A stretch of DNA of 64,000 nt, taken from contig WNYE01000007.1 in NCBI GenBank assembly GCA_021396245.1, positions 496,001 to 560,000 of the forward strand, given 5' to 3'. The stretch comes from Sporothrix humicola (Eukaryota > Ascomycota > Sordariomycetes > Ophiostomatales > Ophiostomataceae). The notes under the pieces are model-generated. The model saw only the letters and a program-made list of their open reading frames with translations. It searched no databases and was not told the DNA's origin. The position numbers and the translations under genes were made by a program. Shown here one piece after another: positions 22,380-32,350 of the stretch (within the stretch, counting starts at the first letter, position 1; every line of letters begins with the position of its first letter).

Positions 22380-25300
22380 GATGGGCGAGTTTTTGCTGTG
22401 GCGGTCGTGGATGTGAATACTGTGTAGTTCGGATTGAAGGCGGAAACTTGATGTTCACGGAGCGGAAATATCGAGGATGAGGACGGTTTCAGGCGAGAAG
22501 AAAAGAAAAGAGGCGAAAAGGCTTGAAAAAAAGGACAGTAAACACCCGGCGCCCTGCTGGATGTTTGTCGATGTTATTGTCGATGTTTTTGTTTGCCCGG
22601 ATCAGCCGTCGCTGTCGAACGAGGCTGGGCGGATACGCAGACGGGACAAACAAAAAAGAAAGATGAAAGAAAACAAACGTCCGTGAGAGGAAGCAAAAAA
22701 TGGAGAGAGAAACAAGAAAGAGCCTCAATCCTGGAAAGAAACAGAAAGGTGAGAGGCAGACAAGAGAGAGAGAAATGGTCAAATGGCACAGGGAAAGAGC
22801 CCAGCCCAGGGAAAGAACAGGCGGCGGAAGGAAGGAAACTGGGAAGGGAAAGAACAGGGGGTCGTCGAGCCACTCTTTCCCACTGAAGGATTGGGCGAGA
22901 GAGGGAAAGAGCCAAAAGTGAGCACTGAGAGGACAAGAAGGAAGGGGGAAGGATTGCGAGGTGCAAGGAGTGGGTCGGCGCCAGGACAAGACAGTAAGGC
23001 TGTGCGCAAGGATTCGGTCTCTCTTTCTCTCTTTTTTCTCTTTTTTTCTTATTTCTGTGGTGCGTGTTGGCGGGATGGAGGATGTTTGGGCTGGTTCTGA
23101 GCTGGGGCTTGGCCTGGGGGTAGACAGCTTTTTGGTTGGACCTGTGGAGGAAAGAACGACCAGGGGATGGGGGAAAGAGAAAAAAGAAGCAAGAAGAGAA
23201 AGAGAGAGCACGAGAGTACGAGTGGTGAGAAAATGGAAAGAGCTGCAGTACGACAATGTGCAAGATATGGGAGTGTGGCGTCGTTGGCTCTTTCTCAATC
23301 AAGATGCATACCGAGTACAGCTGAGAAAATAATGACACAGTCTTTTCCCATTTGGGGGCAAGAACGACCAGCCACGGAACTGCCACGATGGGAGAAACTT
23401 ACGATAGCTCGATGGCTCCTTCCACAAATACGATGCAATTGTTGAAAGTAAATAAAGAAGGAGCCAAGGGAGATTAACGTTATTCTAGAAATCCTCATGA
23501 CAAAGAAGGAACGACCTGTCAAAGGTGGATTTCTCTCAAAGGAAGGAACGCGAGAATGAAAACGAGATCACAACTCTCAACACAACAAGAAACCCGAGAG
23601 AAAAAAAGAGCCTCAGCTATCCAGTGTGCCGTCAGCCCTGCAGTCCAGAGTCGCAATGAAAAGCTCCTCTTGCCGTTGGCAATTGCAACAAAATTGGGGG
23701 TCTTTGGGGTGGTAGTGGGCGCGGCACCGCGCACTACGCCGTTTTTAGACAGGAGTCGACTCATAAGAAGTGAGAAAAGCGAGAGACACGAAAGAAAGTG
23801 AAAGGAGACCGGCGGAGACCAGCAGAGACAGGTGAAGGGACCGAGGACGGTTATTGGTCCAAACGATGAAAAAGAGAGAAAAAACTGGGGCGGCCTGCAG
23901 AAAACCAGGACACAGCCCTGCGCCCCCAAAAACCAAAGATTTGGCTGTGACGATCCAAAGGCGGAGTTGAAGAGGAGACGATGATCTGGCTCGTGAGGAT
24001 GTTGGTTTCTTTGTTTTTGGTCCAGTTTCTTCTTTGTTTGAATCGACGGCGTGCCAACTATAGAAGCAGTCTGAAAAGACTCGATATCGTGAGTTTTGGT
24101 CACAGAAAGTTGGCAGACAACAATACGGCTTCGACAGTCAAAAGTTAAAATTGGGTAGGAGTCCAGACTACCCTTCAGCCGCAAATTTAGAGTGAAATAG
24201 CGGCAAAGCCAAGTCTTTTGCCCTGCCGACCCTGAAAAACGCCTGGCATTGTCGGACGCTAAACAAACCGTAAGGCTTGCCGTGAAGAAAACGAGAGCGA
24301 AGTCGACTTTCAGTGAAGTCTGTCCAAAGGATAATAATAGCGCACTGCAACGGCCTCGAGGCGCGTTTTGCAGCCAGATTCTGCATTCTGCATTCTGCGG
24401 CCGTTTCTGCAGGACTTTATTGGGGTGCATTCGGAAGTGTCATTACTCCGTTTGTGTGGACCGATATGGCGAGAAAAGACACAGAAAAGGCACAGAAAAT
24501 AGACAGAAATGTATGGAGAGATGTACAAGTTCAACGCACGAGTGGGCAGTGCAGCGCGGCTGTATCAGGTCCGGTCGAGACAATGGCCAGTGGACCGTGG
24601 CTGGAGAAGACAAAGAGAGGCCAGAGTTCAACGACGAAAACGATAATTGATGAAAGCGTATCGCAGCGTCGGCGCCTATATCCTTCAGGCGGGTATTTCC
24701 TGCATAAACTTGAGGATATACCACAGTACAAAATCATCGGGCAAGTCCTCCCTCCATCACCAACATCTGTCGGATTCTACCCCTCGGTGCCTCTGTGATA
24801 TCCCCTAGCCCCTGCTGCTTGCGTCCGGCAGAGAGCGTTGTGTTGCAGCACCACAGACTCGAAAGTCTAAAAGGGTGACATTTTCTCTTTAGTGAACTGT
24901 TTTGCGAAACGACCAAGAGATACTTGAAAACTCCGCTTTGCATGTCGCTTTTCCACTGTCTGTGCCTCTCGACACAAAGCCTTTTCATAGATTGAGGCTG
25001 AACTGTGGCCAAGAAGAGGGCACATATTTTTCTGGTCTTTTTTCATCTTGCTCTTTGGAGAGTATTTGCATGTTTTTTGCTCTTTTCTTCCCTCGCTTCG
25101 AGCGTGGCTCGCGTTTCGTCGTGGCTGAGACGGTGAGCAGAGAACCGTGAGAGAACCAAGAGAAAAGAAACGGGCACCCTCGCCTGGGCTGCGGTTTTGG
25201 GTTTTGACCAGGGGTCCTGCCACCTGTCAGAGCTGTGACGCGTATTGCGGCCCTGTCAGATGTATCTCTCCACACAAATTTGGTGAGGTGGTACGTGTCG

Positions 25301-25713
25301 GGCCAACAGGTCAGAAAGACCCTGGACTGAAGGATCAATATTTCAAAAAAAGACATCCACCAGGACATGACATCCACCAGGCCAGCCGATCATTGCGTGA
25401 GAAATGGACAGACATACGACGTATATTATCATTGAAGCCGACTGTTGAAATAATTTGCAAATACGTCGTATTGCCTCATGGTTGAAGATAAAATATGTAA
25501 ATACGTCGAACGACGACACAAAGCCGTAACAACGCTGTCTCTCTTTATATAGACATCTCTTCTTATTGAACTCATAGTTCTATCAGCCTGATAAAGGCAT
25601 GGTATTATGCGTAAATGCGTGTCTGTTAATAGACAGACGGGAAAGTATAGTACTTGTAATGCGTATAAAAATCAAACGTGAGAAGGCAAAAACACCCGTA
25701 AAAGTCACTCCTG
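22380..25713. other. 3.3-kb upstream region of the sensor-like gene and 3' flank of the DUF726 gene
   Basis: The segment of about 22480-23300 is strongly purine-rich on the plus strand, that is pyrimidine-rich on the minus strand, consistent with the leader and promoter of the minus-strand sensor gene. A GCAGAAT-type tandem repeat (minus-strand sense) lies at about 24379-24399. An inverted repeat of ATACGACGTAT lies at 25414-25424 / 25461-25471. No open frame shows a recognisable domain. Confidence 0.55.
25414..25471. repeat. Inverted repeat, 11-bp arms (ATACGACGTAT / ATACGTCGTAT)
   Basis: Perfect 11-bp arms at 25414-25424 and 25461-25471 separated by 36 nt. A partial third copy (AATACGTCG) starts near 25500. 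Each arm contains the 9-mer TACGTCGTA (or its complement) that recurs in other intergenic regions. Confidence 0.6.
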
Positions 25714-28700
25714 CTATGCAAATGTCATGGAAATCTCCTGCTCCTTGCCAAAATCGTCGTCATCGTCATCAACGCCGTCCCGGTTCCACGGATCGGTCAG
25801 GGTAATAGCCGGCACCGAAGGAGAAACTACAGCAGCTGTAGCGCCAACTGCAGCTCCTGCTGCAGCACCCGCAGCAAGACCGCCTGAAGGCCCAGCGGCC
25901 CCGGCCGGCGGCGATGGTGTGCTCTTGTAGCCCGCGTCCTTGGGTGGTGGCGGCGGCGGCGGGCCGCCAGCAGGCGAGAAGGGCGTAGGCGGTGTCAGTG
26001 GCGATGCTGATGTGCCGCCGGCCCCAATCGAGGACCGCGGCGGTGCCGGATCGTCGTCGTAGGCATAGTCAAACGTCATGGAGATACCATCGTTGTTATC
26101 CACAACATGCGGTGAATTTGCACCACTCCGGCTGTACGTAGGCGGCGCCAGATCGTCGCGCGGCGGCAGCGACATTTGCCGACCCAGCGCTGTCGGCGTC
26201 CGCTCTTCTGAGATGCGGTACTCGGCCGACGTCGGTGTTGTGGACGACCGGCGCGACGATGAGCTGCCATAGTCTTGGGAAGCGCGGTACGCCACCGCCG
26301 TGTCCGTAACGCGTCGGTTGTTGTTGGGCGCGGCGGCACTGCTGTTGCCTACTGCCGTCCGTGGTGATCTGAGCAGAGGCAAGGGGGGCGCTTTGGGCGT
26401 CGTTGCCGGCGGCGGCGGAGACAGTGCTGGGCTGGGCGCCGGCGAGTAGTTGAGCTTCATCGGCGGCAGCGTCGACTCGAGCTCGCGCACCTGCAGCTGC
26501 TCCAGCTGCAGATCCTCTTCGCGGCCGTTGTGTTCCTTGGCGAGCTCCGCCCGGATCGCGTCGACGTCAAACAGGATGCCGTGGTTGTTGCCTTCGGCGT
26601 CCTCGGTCTTGCCGCGTGCAGCTGCCAGTGCCGCTGCCGAGCCAGTGCCGCCACTAGCCGCCCGCTGCTTCGCCAGGTCCTCGTAAATCTCCCACTCCTG
26701 CTTATCGCCCTTCTTCTTGCGGCTAAAGAAGCTGAAGGCGCCGCCCTTCTTAGTGGCTTTGCCTTCCTTCTCGAGCTCCTTGCGCGCCTCCTCAATCTCG
26801 TTGATCAGCTCGCGCTGCCGCTCGCCGTGGTTCTCCGGGTCGGGGTCCTCGATTTCGGTAAACTCGTCGCTCTCGACGAGCCAGCCGCACTCGCGCAGCA
26901 GTCGCGGCATTGCTGTACGGTAGTCCATATGGCCCACCACAAACTCGGTCACATCCATGTTCTCCATGCCGGGGATGTTCTCCACCTCGCCCAGGCCAGC
27001 AACACGACGGATGCCGCCGTTGGTCAGGCGGAACAGGTAGCCCAGAATCCAGTCGTTGCGGTTGTAGCCGTTGACGAGGCGGCCGGCCACGACGGACCGC
27101 GCGCGCATAAACTCGTCGTGCTTGACGACGACGGGCGAGCCGAACATGAAGACGTTCTGCACCAGACCGTAGGCGCCCTTGCGCGCCAGCTCCTGCAGAC
27201 ACGAAAAGATGACGCGCGAGCCCAGCGAGTAGCCCACGAGGGTAATGGGGCGCGTGCCCAGGTTGCGGTCGATCAGCGAGTCCGCCAGAATCAGACCGGC
27301 CATGGTGGCGCGGTCCAGTGACACGGCCCACGGGTTGTCGATAAGGTACGACAGCTTCGTCAACACGACGGGAAGCTGCAGCGCCGCCATCAGCGAGACC
27401 AGGATGGTGCTGCCCAGCAGCTGCTGGAGACCTTGTGTGAGGGCTTCGGTGGCCAAAATGTTGATCGTGTCACCCATACTCGTCAGCATCTCAGGCTCCC
27501 ACAGCACCGAGTAGATATCACCCATGACCGGATCGATAGTACTGTACGGCAGACGAACATCATCGACCTTGCCCGTCATCCATCCGGACACAGTGACGAT
27601 AAGGTTGACCCGCTTATTGTTGTGCAGAGGGCGGTACTCAAACGTCTTGACGGCACCCGTACGGCGATTCGCGGCGCGGACACCAATGACACTACCTGAC
27701 GCAGCCGCTGACGACGTGATGATAGCAGCACCGCCAGCGCCGGCCAAGAAACTACTCGTGCCGGTGACACCAATAGTCGTAAAACCTGCTGCCAGACCCG
27801 CACCAATGACGGGCGCCAGCAAACCGGCTGACAGGCCAATGACAAGACCACCACCAACCGTTGCCAGACCCATCATGACATATCGGCGCCGCAGCGCCAG
27901 CTTGCGCCGCGATTCCATGTGGTCCTTCTCATCCCAGTTCTCCTTCTCGGCCTGCTGCTGCATCTCGAGAGCTTCGGTAACCTTGCGCTCGAACTTGCAG
28001 ATGTCAATCCAGGGGATCTCAATGCTCTCGCCGACGCGCTCAAGCAGCACACGCGAGCGTGAGTCGTAGATGGAGTCGGCAATAAGGACCAGGAACAGAT
28101 CACACAGCACAGTCCACCGCAGGTCAATGTCGATCTTGGCGGTCGTAGGCAGCTGCGAGGGTGTCCGGACGTCCGGCAGAGCCTCGCCCTCAACCTCCTT
28201 GTACGGCGGTGGAGGCTCAGCGGCTTCCTCGTCGTCGGCTTCTGGATCAGAATTTGCTGCACTCTCCGCTGCAGCCTCCTTGGCCTTTTCACTTGGTTCG
28301 CCAGGGGATCTGGGTGATCTTTGTGGTGTTGTGGTGTTGGCATCAGGTTGTTCCTCGTCCTCATTCACCTCCTCAACAATGCGGGGTGATGGGTGTGGTG
28401 CAGGACCAGAAGGCGTATGTGGCGATCTGGGCGGCTCGGAGCCAGAGGCGGTACCCTCCTTCTCGGCCATGGGGTTCTTGACGCGCGCATTGGCCATAAG
28501 CGCCGGTGTGAGATCTTTGGGCTGAACGCCATGTTCGCTGAGCTGCTCGATCATGACCTGTTCCGCCAGGCTAATATCCATGTGCGCATACAGGCGGATC
28601 ATCATTTTTTGCGACCACATGCGCATCGACTCCGTGGCCATAGTGACCTCCTTGCGCATCCGCTTCGAGGGCTTGGCGTCCTCAAGCTCCTTGATCATAT

Positions 28701-30072
28701 TGTAAATATGCAACCGTGTGATGCCGACGTAGGCTATACGCTGGCCTTCTGTCAGCAGGTCCTTGGTGGCCTCCATCTGTGACACGGTATCGCGCTGCTC
28801 TTCCTCGTCCTCCATCATACTCGTGCCGCCCGCCTTATTGAACAGGTAGTTGGTGTTGTCGTCCATGCTCGTTGCGCTCTCGGCATCGTCGTCCACAAGC
28901 ACACGTGTATAGCCCTTGCCCGCGCCGCCTAGACCAGCGTACCCATAACTGTCTTCCTCGGTCTCGACGTGCTCCTTGGCAATGAGGCGGTTGTCGTCGT
29001 CGTATATATCATACGGTGCAAAGGCCGGCATTGTCTGCCATCCCTCGTCCTCGTCCTCCTTCTCCTCGTGCTTCTCAGTCGTCAGCTTTTGGTGGGAGAA
29101 TTCGGACATGGTGTTGCCGGCGCTGCTGGCGATGCTAGTCTCGCGCGCGTGGACGGCCGCAAAGTTGCTGCCAGGCTTGGTCTGGCTATCTGTGCTTGCG
29201 CGTGTCACCGCATCGTTGTCTTTGTCCTTGCCCTTGTCGTTTTTGGAAGGAGTCTTGTCGTCAGCTTCCTTCTCCTTCGGCTGTGGCGGTCTCGGTGTCC
29301 GCGGCTCCTCCTCGATAGTGTCGGTTGCGCCTGCACCCAGTCTCACCGCCGTTGCTGCGTCGCCATCGGCCGTCGTACCCCGCTCCGCGGTGACCTTGTT
29401 AGGCCCCTCAACAGGACTATCAACACCAATGCGCAGTGACCATCGCCGCCGTGAACCGCTCGATGCGCGAGAGCTTGCGCGGCTGTGGTCATTGGTGTTG
29501 CTGCCCTCTGCATCGGACCGGCTCGTGCTCCGCCTCCGGAAGCTCCAGGCGCGCTGTCTTGGCTTCTCCTCCTCGGACTCGGGTGTGTGGTACTGGATGG
29601 CTTCGGCTTTGCGGATGGGCAGGCCAAAGTCATCAAAGTCGCCGGTGGCGGCGCCTGTGGCTGCGGTGTTGGGCGACTTTTGTGCGCCCTCAACCGAGTC
29701 GTCGAGGTTGGGGTTGGCAGCCTTTGGTTTCGGTGCCCCGGGCTCCTTGAGCGACCGGGACCGAGACCGGCTCTCGGCGGCCCGCTGCTTCTTCAAGACC
29801 TTTTCGAGCTTCTGTGCAGGGGACTCGTCGCGGGAGGAGGGCCGCAGCTGGGGCTGGTCGAGGCTTGTGGTGGAACTGGCGGCAGTCGAGCTTACGGCTG
29901 AAGCCTCGGGTTCTTTTGATCCGTTTGGTTTTGTAGATTTTGTAGGTGTAGGTTGGTTTGATTCGCTCGCGTCGGTCGGTTCATTTGAGATTGACGTCGG
30001 TGGCGCTTCAGCGGCAGCCTGTAGCGTCGGCTCACGGCTGTCGCCGGCGTCCGGCTCTTCTCCGGCAGCCAT
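25714..30072 (-). CDS. DUF726 (TMCO4/MIL1-like) alpha/beta-hydrolase-fold membrane-associated protein
   Basis: Single exon on the minus strand, 1452 aa, ATG at 30072. The first 650 or so residues are charged and disordered (Ser/Glu/Lys/Pro-rich), with a helical block near TEGQRIAYVGITRLHIYNM. The DUF726 core is about residues 690-1100. A very Gly/Ala-rich hydrophobic segment (about 731-795, GLVIGLSAGLLAPVIGAGLA) is probably membrane-inserted. Then come VNLIVTVSGWM, the lipase-type nucleophile elbow ITLVGYSLGSR with Ser near 947, NVFMFGSPVV, RLVNGYNRNDWILGYLFR, and a histidine-bearing VVGHMDYR. Family knowledge: yeast Mil1 binds the medium adaptin of clathrin adaptors at Golgi/endosomes, and mammalian TMCO4 is the homolog. 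An actual esterase activity is not established. The C-terminal 350 residues are Pro/Ser-rich, ending in acidic DDDDDDFGKEQEI. The N-terminal tail is long for the family. Confidence 0.88.
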   Translation of the reverse strand: MAAGEEPDAGDSREPTLQAAAEAPPTSISNEPTDASESNQPTPTKSTKPNGSKEPEASAVSSTAASSTTSLDQPQLRPSSRDESPAQKLEKVLKKQRAAESRSRSRSLKEPGAPKPKAANPNLDDSVEGAQKSPNTAATGAATGDFDDFGLPIRKAEAIQYHTPESEEEKPRQRAWSFRRRSTSRSDAEGSNTNDHSRASSRASSGSRRRWSLRIGVDSPVEGPNKVTAERGTTADGDAATAVRLGAGATDTIEEEPRTPRPPQPKEKEADDKTPSKNDKGKDKDNDAVTRASTDSQTKPGSNFAAVHARETSIASSAGNTMSEFSHQKLTTEKHEEKEDEDEGWQTMPAFAPYDIYDDDNRLIAKEHVETEEDSYGYAGLGGAGKGYTRVLVDDDAESATSMDDNTNYLFNKAGGTSMMEDEEEQRDTVSQMEATKDLLTEGQRIAYVGITRLHIYNMIKELEDAKPSKRMRKEVTMATESMRMWSQKMMIRLYAHMDISLAEQVMIEQLSEHGVQPKDLTPALMANARVKNPMAEKEGTASGSEPPRSPHTPSGPAPHPSPRIVEEVNEDEEQPDANTTTPQRSPRSPGEPSEKAKEAAAESAANSDPEADDEEAAEPPPPYKEVEGEALPDVRTPSQLPTTAKIDIDLRWTVLCDLFLVLIADSIYDSRSRVLLERVGESIEIPWIDICKFERKVTEALEMQQQAEKENWDEKDHMESRRKLALRRRYVMMGLATVGGGLVIGLSAGLLAPVIGAGLAAGFTTIGVTGTSSFLAGAGGAAIITSSAAASGSVIGVRAANRRTGAVKTFEYRPLHNNKRVNLIVTVSGWMTGKVDDVRLPYSTIDPVMGDIYSVLWEPEMLTSMGDTINILATEALTQGLQQLLGSTILVSLMAALQLPVVLTKLSYLIDNPWAVSLDRATMAGLILADSLIDRNLGTRPITLVGYSLGSRVIFSCLQELARKGAYGLVQNVFMFGSPVVVKHDEFMRARSVVAGRLVNGYNRNDWILGYLFRLTNGGIRRVAGLGEVENIPGMENMDVTEFVVGHMDYRTAMPRLLRECGWLVESDEFTEIEDPDPENHGERQRELINEIEEARKELEKEGKATKKGGAFSFFSRKKKGDKQEWEIYEDLAKQRAASGGTGSAAALAAARGKTEDAEGNNHGILFDVDAIRAELAKEHNGREEDLQLEQLQVRELESTLPPMKLNYSPAPSPALSPPPPATTPKAPPLPLLRSPRTAVGNSSAAAPNNNRRVTDTAVAYRASQDYGSSSSRRSSTTPTSAEYRISEERTPTALGRQMSLPPRDDLAPPTYSRSGANSPHVVDNNDGISMTFDYAYDDDPAPPRSSIGAGGTSASPLTPPTPFSPAGGPPPPPPPKDAGYKSTPSPPAGAAGPSGGLAAGAAAGAAVGATAAVVSPSVPAITLTDPWNRDGVDDDDDDFGKEQEISMTFA

Positions 30073-30114
30073 TGTGTGTCTTGGGTTCGCGTGTTCGTCT
30101 GTATTGCGGTGTAC

Positions 30115-30132
30115 GGAGTGTCGTCTTGTTCC
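30115..30132 (-). promoter_or_regulatory. Shared 18-mer upstream of the DUF726 gene
   Basis: GGAGTGTCGTCTTGTTCC on the plus strand, 43-60 nt upstream of the ATG. It is identical to 18742-18759 upstream of TVP23. It is immediately preceded by TAC, giving TACGGAGTG. Confidence 0.4.
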
Positions 30133-31055
30133 TCAGTACACCGCCTCGGGCCGGCCTCGAAGATGCACTCGTGCGTTATGTGTGAGGTTGGATGTTTGTC
30201 GGTGTCGGAAGAGGCGGGCGTTTGCAGGGGGTCGGTTTGGTAAGGGAGGTGGGGGTGAAGAGAGACGGTGAGACGGTGAGAGTACGTTGAAAAGTGTCGA
30301 AAGTATGCGTCAAAAAGTCAAAGGTGCCCAATCAGTCGTACGTCCGTCAAAGAGAACGGCCAAGCATGCTCTGGGTCAGGAGGGGACCGCAAACAAGAAA
30401 ACAAGAGTAAACACAAAGAAGCAATGAGCAGCCAGCCGTCCCGTTGTTGATTGTCTGCCGAGACAGAAGAAAAGAAAGAAATCCAGAGACAGGGGTGTCA
30501 CGGGATAGAGCAAGCAACTCCAGGCACTTCAGGGTCGAAGATTGAGAGATACTGGGCAAAGAAAGAGAGGCTCGAAAGGGGTTGCGTCGATTGTCGTTTC
30601 TTGTTTCGCTGCTGGGCTTGGCCCGGTCGGAGCTTTGATATTGAGATCGAGCAGTGACGACAAAAGGGGTGGTCTCAGGCGGGTAGAAAAGGGTAGAGGT
30701 TGCTTGTGTTGGTTGCGTTACTTGTGTTCAAAGGGGTCGCAGAAAGAAAGGGGGTTTCGAAAGGTGGGCACGTTTCGCCCCACATCAAACAGAACAGGCA
30801 AGAGAGGGATGGGCAGTCTGGATGGGCAGGCAGGAAACAGGCACGTTTCAAAATCGGCAAGAGGGAAAGAGGCTCCCAAAAGGTAGAAGGTGCGATCAAT
30901 GAGGCAAAAAGATCGGGAAGGAATTATGGTGATACTTTCCAGGTGAGTCTTCTCCGTCGCGCCTTCCTCGTGACATTCCTGAAATTGCATTTCCCTTTGT
31001 GGTGAGTTGATGCCCCAACAGAGAAACGGGGTGCGCAAGCACACTAAAAGCTCCG

Positions 31056-31799
31056 CGTAACACAGACATTTTGGAGGGGCGGGGTGGCTAGTTTCGGGGC
31101 TTTTTGGAAGGGTCAACGTAAGACGACTGATTGGTACAGTGTATATTAGCGATGGCCAGCACAAACGCCCAATTTACACTGTTATCACACTGTTTCGATA
31201 TAAGCAGCTGTCGACACACTCGATCAAGATATCAACAAGGGCTTCACTCTGCAATATGGTTTTAAATCTGAAGATTTCTTGTCACCTTTTGCTCTTCCCA
31301 GTTCTCCCACTGGAAGCAATACCGACCGACAACATTGCATGCACGGCCAGGTGATCACTTCGCTGCGTGACCGTCTTCTTCCTGCAAGGCGAGATCATTC
31401 GCCGACAGGTGCATCATATGCAATGAGTTACCAGGCATCGTGACTATGTAGTTGGGGAAGGTGTGAAGTAGCTAGTTGGAGGGACTAAAGCCAAATTGTC
31501 AGGTTAATTTCCCTGCACATTCCTTACCCGTTTGAAGCAATAACAACACATCGTAACACAAACAGTCTAGCACGCACTTTATGACCATCCTGTACATAGG
31601 AGTACAAATTAATATCATTCATCGAGAGCTCAAAAGGCAAGGGGTTGGAGTAGTATACAAATACGTATGTGGCTGTAGGTTTTATTATTGTTGTGGAATT
31701 GGGCTGGACAAGGCTGGGCTGGGCTGGTCGGGGGGCTTACAACACGGGACAATTCCGTTTCAGCCCTGTCTTTAATCCGAGAATAACAAGCGTAACACA
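31056..31799 (+). repeat. Three dispersed copies of CGTAACACA
   Basis: Identical 9-mers on the same strand at 31056-31064, 31552-31560 and 31791-31799. The last abuts the 3' side of the decayed transposase. They could be remnants of transposon termini or chance. Confidence 0.35.
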
Positions 31800-31810
31800 T
31801 TTTAAATGGG

Positions 31811-31850
31811 TTTTTTTTATATAAAAAAAATTAAAAATTAAAAAAAGGAA
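31811..31850. repeat. AT-rich tract with TTTTTTTATATAAAAAAA palindrome
   Basis: An 18-bp A/T palindrome followed by further A-rich sequence, adjoining the catalytic-block end of the transposase relic. Confidence 0.6.
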
Positions 31851-32350
31851 AGAGGCATGTATATATTTACTCTGTATCTCTAAAAGACAATAATACGCCC
31901 TATACGTCGCCTTTCGATGTTTATGCGGTCCTTGATATCCATATTTACGCCCAGCTGTGCCGTCTGACTGATATCACCAGCTGAATGATATGAGGCAACC
32001 ATTTAGGAGTGCATCAAATCTGACAGCACTTCACAGCCGCATTCTTTGTTGTCTGGCGGCATCTCAGGGCACGCCTCCTATATTCTAGACTCCAAGGGTT
32101 GCTATCTTATCGCGAATAGGGGAGAACAACCAACAAGACATGCAGGCTGCACGATGCAGGTCTGGCAGTCACAAAATAGAAAGTCCCAAGCACCTGGATG
32201 CAATATTAAGAAAGCGTGCAGATGCAGCCGCGATACGAGACGGGCCTAAATTTAAAGGTGCCGAAACTGCATTTACTGGTTGACTGAGTAGATTCCCAAG
32301 AAATTTGTTCACGGCAGTGCAAGAAAAGATGAAAGAAGGGGCAGGGCGCC
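31815..32350 (-). pseudogene. Decayed pogo-superfamily (Fot1/Pot2-like) transposase fragment
   Basis: Read on the minus strand in one continuous frame (frame of the TGA at 32171-32169), the translation shows the ordered landmarks of fungal pogo-type transposases despite in-frame stops. There is an N-terminal helix-turn-helix (GPSRIAAASARFLNIASRCL, about 32255-32196), then MSCWLFSPIRDKIATL resembling the 'LSP.EE..L' start of the CENP-B-type second helix-turn-helix, then GVP, later RKYGYQG matching the conserved RKYDYQR, then YYCLLEIQSKY and IFNF at the position of the YNFDE catalytic block. At least four stops (TGA, TAG, TGA, TAG) interrupt it, several explicable by C-to-T changes. The remainder, with the other catalytic acids, is not recognisable. 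AT-rich sequence follows at 31800-31850. A RIP-inactivated relic is the likely history. Boundaries are approximate. Confidence 0.6.

Noticed and set aside
23519..24430. 303-aa open frame on the minus strand
   Set aside because: No recognisable domain, no codon bias, and lies in purine-rich upstream DNA of the sensor-like gene.
28976..30271. 431-aa open frame on the plus strand
   Set aside because: Lies antisense to the DUF726 coding exon and reflects its GC-rich codon pattern; no motifs and no intron or promoter context of its own.
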